Assembly: GCF_000498395.2 (NCBI RefSeq)
Contig: NZ_CP010979.1
Span: forward strand, 2,914,001-2,978,000
DNA from: Pseudomonas putida S13.1.2
GTDB taxonomy: Bacteria > Pseudomonadota > Gammaproteobacteria > Pseudomonadales > Pseudomonadaceae
Direction: 5' to 3'
DNA length: 64,000 nucleotides
Each line of letters starts with the position of its first letter. Position 1 is the first letter of the stretch. The translations under genes and the position numbers were made by a program. Of this stretch, positions 60,384 to 64,000 are shown in pieces. The notes under the pieces are model-generated. The model had not been told where the DNA came from. It saw nothing but the letters and a program-made list of their open reading frames with translations, and searched no databases.

Positions 60384-61394
60384 TTACATGCCGACGTGCA
60401 TCAGACCCAGCACCAGCAGCACCAGGAACACCGTTTCGCCCACCATCAGCAAAATCGGCTTGATGCCTACGGCGGCCAGCTCCTTGAGCTGGGTTTTCAT
60501 GCCCAGGGCTGCGATCGACACCACCAGGCACCCACGCGACAGCTCGTTGATACTGCCCTGTACCACCTGCGGCACCCAGCCGGTGCTGTTGACGCACGCA
60601 AGGATCAGGAAACCGACCGCGAACCACGGCAGCAACGGCGGACGCTTGCCGGTACTGTCGATGCCCTGGCGACGGGCAATCATGGCCGCGACGACAATCA
60701 CTGGCACCAGCATGGCCACGCGCATGAGCTTGACCACCGTGGCGGTGTCGCCGGTTTCGGTGGACATGCTGTAGCCCGCGCCCACCACCTGCGCCACATC
60801 ATGGATGGTGGCGCCAAGGAACACACCGGCGGCTTGCGGCGACAGGCCCAGGGCATTGGCGATCATCGGGTAGAGGATCATCGCCAGGGTAGACAGCGCC
60901 GACACGCCGATCACGGTGAACAGTGTGGCGCGTTCCTTCTGCGGGTGGGCGGGCAATGCAGCAGCCAGCGCCAGCGCCGCCGAAGCACCGCAGATCGCCG
61001 TGGCGCCCCCAGTGAGCATGCCGAACAAGCGCTGAAAGCCCATGGCCTTGGCCGCCACCATCGACACGCCGATGGTCACCACCACCAGGATCACCACCAG
61101 CGCCACCGCCTTCCAGCCAAGGCCAGCCATCTGCTCCAGGGTGATGCGCATGCCCAGCAGCGCGACCCCCAGGCGCAGCACGCTGCGCGCGGTAAACTCG
61201 ATGCCGGCGTTGCACTTGCCGTCCGCGCTCAGAAAGTTCAGTGCCAGCCCCAGCAACAGGGCGAACAGCATCACCGGCGCGCCGTAGTGTTCGGCCAGGA
61301 AGCTCGCCGCACCCGCAGCGATCAAGCTGACGATCAGGCCCGGCGCCAGGTCGCGCACCCGGTTGTTGACCTGGGCAAACACCAGCGTGCTCAT
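60384..61394 (-). CDS. YeiH-family putative sulfate exporter
   Basis: A 336-residue inner-membrane protein with about ten helices (PF03601, formerly Cons_hypoth698). YeiH-like proteins are thought to export sulfate or related anions. It is the third gene of a coupled set: its ATG overlaps the DsbA-like stop by 4 bp. Association with a TauD-type dioxygenase supports a role in removing sulfite/sulfate produced from an organosulfur source. Confidence 0.85.
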   Translation of the reverse strand: MSTLVFAQVNNRVRDLAPGLIVSLIAAGAASFLAEHYGAPVMLFALLLGLALNFLSADGKCNAGIEFTARSVLRLGVALLGMRITLEQMAGLGWKAVALVVILVVVTIGVSMVAAKAMGFQRLFGMLTGGATAICGASAALALAAALPAHPQKERATLFTVIGVSALSTLAMILYPMIANALGLSPQAAGVFLGATIHDVAQVVGAGYSMSTETGDTATVVKLMRVAMLVPVIVVAAMIARRQGIDSTGKRPPLLPWFAVGFLILACVNSTGWVPQVVQGSINELSRGCLVVSIAALGMKTQLKELAAVGIKPILLMVGETVFLVLLVLGLMHVGM

Positions 61395-62053
61395 GCCTCC
61401 CTCTCCGCCAGGCCCGACACCGCCAGATGCATGGCCTCCAGCAAGGCCTCGGCCGGCTGGGCGCCAACCACTTGCAGCCGGTCATCGAAAACGAAGCACG
61501 GCACGCCGCGGCCGGCGATGTCAGCGCTGGCACTGACGAACGGCAGGCCATCGCCACGCAAGCTGCCGGCCAGGGCCTCTGGGGCAAAGCCGCACTGCTC
61601 GGCGATGCGCAACAGCGTAGCGCGGTCGCCCAGGTCTTCACCCTGCTTGAAATACGCAGCCAGTAACCGCTCCAGCAGTGCTTCTACCTGTGCTTCACTG
61701 CCCAGCTCACTGGCGTGAAGCAACAGGCGATGGGCGTCGGCGGTATTGGGCATGCGCTCGATGCGGCTGAATTCGATCTGCTCGCCGACGGCGCTGGCCG
61801 CTTCGCGCACCTGGGCCTGACGTTGCCGCACCGCCTGATCGCTGCCCAGGCGTCGCCGGTAGAACTCGGCGAACGGCTGGCCGTCGAATGGCAGCTCAGG
61901 CAACAGTTGCACGCCCTGCCAGGCCAGGTTGACCTCGACCTCTGGCTGCGCTGCCTTGAACTGCACCAGGGCGGCTTGAAATTGCCGGCGGCCTACCAGG
62001 CACCACGGGCAGATAAAATCGAAGTACACATCAATCGACAACGAACGCTTCAC
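61391..62053 (-). CDS. DsbA-family oxidoreductase, FrnE-like
   Basis: A 220-residue thioredoxin-fold protein of the cytoplasmic FrnE/2-hydroxychromene isomerase branch. The redox motif CPWC is at Cys15 and Cys18 (FICPWC), and a cis-Pro motif lies later (GVPCFVFDD). No signal peptide is present. It overlaps the MFS gene upstream and the YeiH-like gene downstream by ATGA on both sides. It may handle a thiol or sulfur intermediate. Confidence 0.88.
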   Translation of the reverse strand: MKRSLSIDVYFDFICPWCLVGRRQFQAALVQFKAAQPEVEVNLAWQGVQLLPELPFDGQPFAEFYRRRLGSDQAVRQRQAQVREAASAVGEQIEFSRIERMPNTADAHRLLLHASELGSEAQVEALLERLLAAYFKQGEDLGDRATLLRIAEQCGFAPEALAGSLRGDGLPFVSASADIAGRGVPCFVFDDRLQVVGAQPAEALLEAMHLAVSGLAEREA

Positions 62054-63384
62054 GAACGGGCCTCCAGTTCTGGCTGGACAGGTGCCTGGGCGGTTTCACC
62101 GAGCTGAAGGCGTGCCATGTCCAAGTGATAGTGACGCTTGGCATAAATGAACACCGCTGCAGCGCCGATGCTGATCAACGGCACTAGCTGGAATGCCGAC
62201 TGCAAGCCGATCAGGTCAGACACCTTGCCCGTGATCAGTGGGCCGGTGGCCAACCCGAGCAGGTTGTTGCACAAGGTCAGCGTGGCAAACGCGGTGCCGT
62301 GCACCGTGTAGTGAGTGAGGTTGGCGACCATGGCGCTGGACGGGCCATTGGTGCCGGCGGCGATCATCATGCCCAGGCAAATCAGCACCAGTTGCGGCAT
62401 GCCCGGCGGCAAGGCAAAGGCCACTGACAGCAGCACACAGCTGCCCAGGCAGTAGGCGATGGCAAGGCTGATCTTGTGGTCCGGGCGCTTGCGCCCCATG
62501 CGGTCGCAAAGCATGCCGCACAGCACGATGCCCACCCCGCTGCACAGCACGATAATCGCAGCCACGGCGCCGGCGCGGTCGGTGCTCATGGCGTAGTAGC
62601 GGTTCAGGTAGCTGGGGAACCACACGATCACCGTGCCACCGACGAACAACTGCAAACCGCTGCCGACATAGGCGCTGATGACCGAGCGGCTTGAATACAG
62701 AGTACGCAGTGGCCGCATTGCCTTGAGCGCAGCCTTGTCGGGCCTTGCCGTCAGGCCTTTGGGGGCAATGCGCGCCTCGCGCACGATGAGCGGATACAGC
62801 AGCGCCAGCGCCAGGCCGAAGAACGCCATGCCGGCGAACGCCCAGCGCCAACCCAGGTGCTGGGCCATCACACCTCCCAGGCCCATGCCCAGTACCGAAC
62901 CGAACATGCCACCGGCCATGAACGAGCCGGCCAGGGTGGCTCGCATCTCACGCGGGAACACCGCCACCACCACGGCAATACCGACGCTGCCGTAGGCCGC
63001 CTCGCCGACACCAACCAGAAAGCGTGCGATGAACATCTGCTGGTAGTTTTCCGCCAGGGCGCAACCCAAGGTAGCCAGGCTCCACATCACGGCCATGAAG
63101 GTCAGGCTCTTGATCCGGCCAATGCGGTCGGCCAGCAACGACAGGGGGAAGGTCAGCAAACCGACCATCAGTGCGACGATGCCGCTGAGCAGCCCGAGCT
63201 GGCTGTCGCTGAGCTGCCATTCCTGCTTGAGCAGCGGGAATACGGCGTTGAGCACTTGCCGCGACATGTAGTCGGAAATCAGCAGGCCGAAGGTCAGGGC
63301 GAAAACGATCCAGGCGTAGCGCCGTGGAATGCCGAGCGAAGTATCAGTGCCTGGTTCTGCCGCACTGGCGTGATAGGTGGCCAT
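62050..63384 (-). CDS. MFS transporter
   Basis: A 444-residue major-facilitator protein with 12 helices. The loop motif LLADRIGRIKSLTF after helix 2 and a second GMLCDRMGRKRPDHK after helix 8 mark the two halves. The ATG has an excellent GAGGAGG site. It is the first gene of the coupled operon and follows the dioxygenase, so uptake of the dioxygenase substrate or an organic acid is likely. Closest in type to aromatic/organic-acid symporters. Confidence 0.87.
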   Translation of the reverse strand: MATYHASAAEPGTDTSLGIPRRYAWIVFALTFGLLISDYMSRQVLNAVFPLLKQEWQLSDSQLGLLSGIVALMVGLLTFPLSLLADRIGRIKSLTFMAVMWSLATLGCALAENYQQMFIARFLVGVGEAAYGSVGIAVVVAVFPREMRATLAGSFMAGGMFGSVLGMGLGGVMAQHLGWRWAFAGMAFFGLALALLYPLIVREARIAPKGLTARPDKAALKAMRPLRTLYSSRSVISAYVGSGLQLFVGGTVIVWFPSYLNRYYAMSTDRAGAVAAIIVLCSGVGIVLCGMLCDRMGRKRPDHKISLAIAYCLGSCVLLSVAFALPPGMPQLVLICLGMMIAAGTNGPSSAMVANLTHYTVHGTAFATLTLCNNLLGLATGPLITGKVSDLIGLQSAFQLVPLISIGAAAVFIYAKRHYHLDMARLQLGETAQAPVQPELEARS

Positions 63385-63446
63385 GCTGCCTCCTCGGATA
63401 TCTGAGTTTTTTTGTTGTTATTGCTTACAGGCTATCGCGTAGCGAT

Positions 63447-63469
63447 TGGGGCCGCATTGCGGCCCCAAC
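63447..63469 (-). terminator. Hairpin between the dioxygenase and MFS genes
   Basis: TTGGGGCCGC and its complement form a 10-bp stem with a 3-nt loop. No U-run follows on the minus strand, so it may only attenuate transcription between dioxygenase and MFS. Confidence 0.5.
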
Positions 63470-63481
63470 GTGTCTGGCGGG

Positions 63482-64000
63482 TCAGAAAGTCGCATCCCCC
63501 ATGATCCCGGCGCGTTCCATCTTGCGGTGGCAGGCTGGGTAATCCATGACGGCGTAATGCTGGGTACTGCGGTTGTCCCAGATGGCAATGCTGTTGGGCT
63601 TCCAGCGCCAGCGCACCTGGTGCTCGGGGATGTAGGCCTGGCTGATCAGGTAGCGCAGCAATTCGCCCGCGCCGGGGTTGGCATCCTGGCCGAAACGCAC
63701 CCGCTCGGGGGTGTGATAGTTGCTGAAATGGGTGGCGAAGGCATTGACGAACAGCACCTTCTCGCCGGTCTCCGGGTGAGTACGCACCACCGGGTGCTCG
63801 GCATCCGGGAAACGCGCCTTTAGTGCCAGGCGTTTTTCGATCGGCATGGCCGCGCCAAACGTGGCCTCGATGCTATGTCGCGCCCGCAGCCCTTCGATAC
63901 GCGTCTTGATCTCGGTCGGCAGGTTGGCGTACGCCAGCACCATGTTGGTCCACAGGGTGTCGCCACCCACCATAGGGCTTTCCACGCAGCGCAGTACGCA
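63482..64000 (-). CDS. TauD/TfdA-family Fe(II)/2-oxoglutarate dioxygenase (C-terminal part)
   Basis: Only the C-terminal about 170 residues are inside the window; the frame is open to the edge, so the 5' end lies beyond 64000. GGDTLWTNM, HPVVRTHPETGEKVLFVN, DNRSTQHYAVMDY (distal iron-binding His) and RKMERAGIMGD (2-oxoglutarate-binding Arg) are diagnostic. The HxD pair lies outside the window. The enzyme oxygenates organosulfonates, sulfate esters or related acids. The coupled MFS-DsbA-YeiH genes downstream fit sulfur scavenging. Confidence 0.93.
   Translation of the reverse strand, partial: CVLRCVESPMVGGDTLWTNMVLAYANLPTEIKTRIEGLRARHSIEATFGAAMPIEKRLALKARFPDAEHPVVRTHPETGEKVLFVNAFATHFSNYHTPERVRFGQDANPGAGELLRYLISQAYIPEHQVRWRWKPNSIAIWDNRSTQHYAVMDYPACHRKMERAGIMGDATF

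Overview
This is a stretch of Pseudomonas chromosome, most likely from the P. putida group. The evidence is the high GC content, the gene order ppiD-hupB-lon-clpX-clpP-tig, the aer-type receptor paired with a PAS-GGDEF-EAL gene, and several families of REP-like palindromes of the P. putida type. No insertion sequence, prophage integrase, rRNA or CRISPR array was seen.

Layout. 1-10150 is core housekeeping: a patatin-like phospholipase, then the minus-strand protein quality-control block (trigger factor, ClpP, ClpX, Lon, HU-beta, PpiD). 10330-11006 is a HigBA-type toxin-antitoxin pair with toxin first. 11080-11531 is a minus-strand tRNA operon (Arg-TCT, His-GTG, Leu-TAG, His-GTG) with a clear promoter. 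folD follows. 12844-18763 is a six-gene ABC uptake operon resembling the rhizobial glycerol system GlpSTPQUV. It faces a divergent sigma-54 activator gene (frameshifted here); the gap between them holds a good -24/-12 promoter and a cluster of TGAACA repeats. 20876-25695 encodes a very large LRR protein with a C-terminal NEL-type E3 ubiquitin ligase domain. 25701-28968 is an Aer-like energy-taxis receptor and a c-di-GMP enzyme. 29236-32525 holds an XRE regulator, a DctA-type dicarboxylate symporter and two FCD-type GntR regulators. 32760-37271 holds a frameshifted lipoprotein, a PACE efflux protein with a divergent LysR regulator, and a dCACHE chemoreceptor. 37424-40883 is a D-amino-acid oxidation locus (YkvI-like membrane protein, RidA, DauA-like dehydrogenase) with a divergent XRE-cupin regulator. 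42429-46966 is an iron cassette (FepA-type receptor, DUF3649, PepSY, DUF3325). An orphan ArsB follows. 48649-60366 is an accessory cluster: DUF1302, DUF1329, YCF48-like, MMPL/RND, acyl-CoA ligase and BKACE genes, with a serine hydrolase and a divergent AraC regulator. 60384 to the end carries a translationally coupled MFS-DsbA-YeiH operon behind a TauD-type dioxygenase cut by the window edge.

Three genes (sigma-54 activator, NEL protein, lipoprotein) are each interrupted by what looks like the loss of one base in or beside a C/G run. The shared signature suggests homopolymer sequencing or assembly error, although contingency-type switching is not excluded. The most interesting systems are the DUF1302-DUF1329-MMPL-ligase-BKACE cluster, the NEL effector, and the ABC importer, whose paired ATPases predict one canonical and one degenerate ATP site under sigma-54 control.
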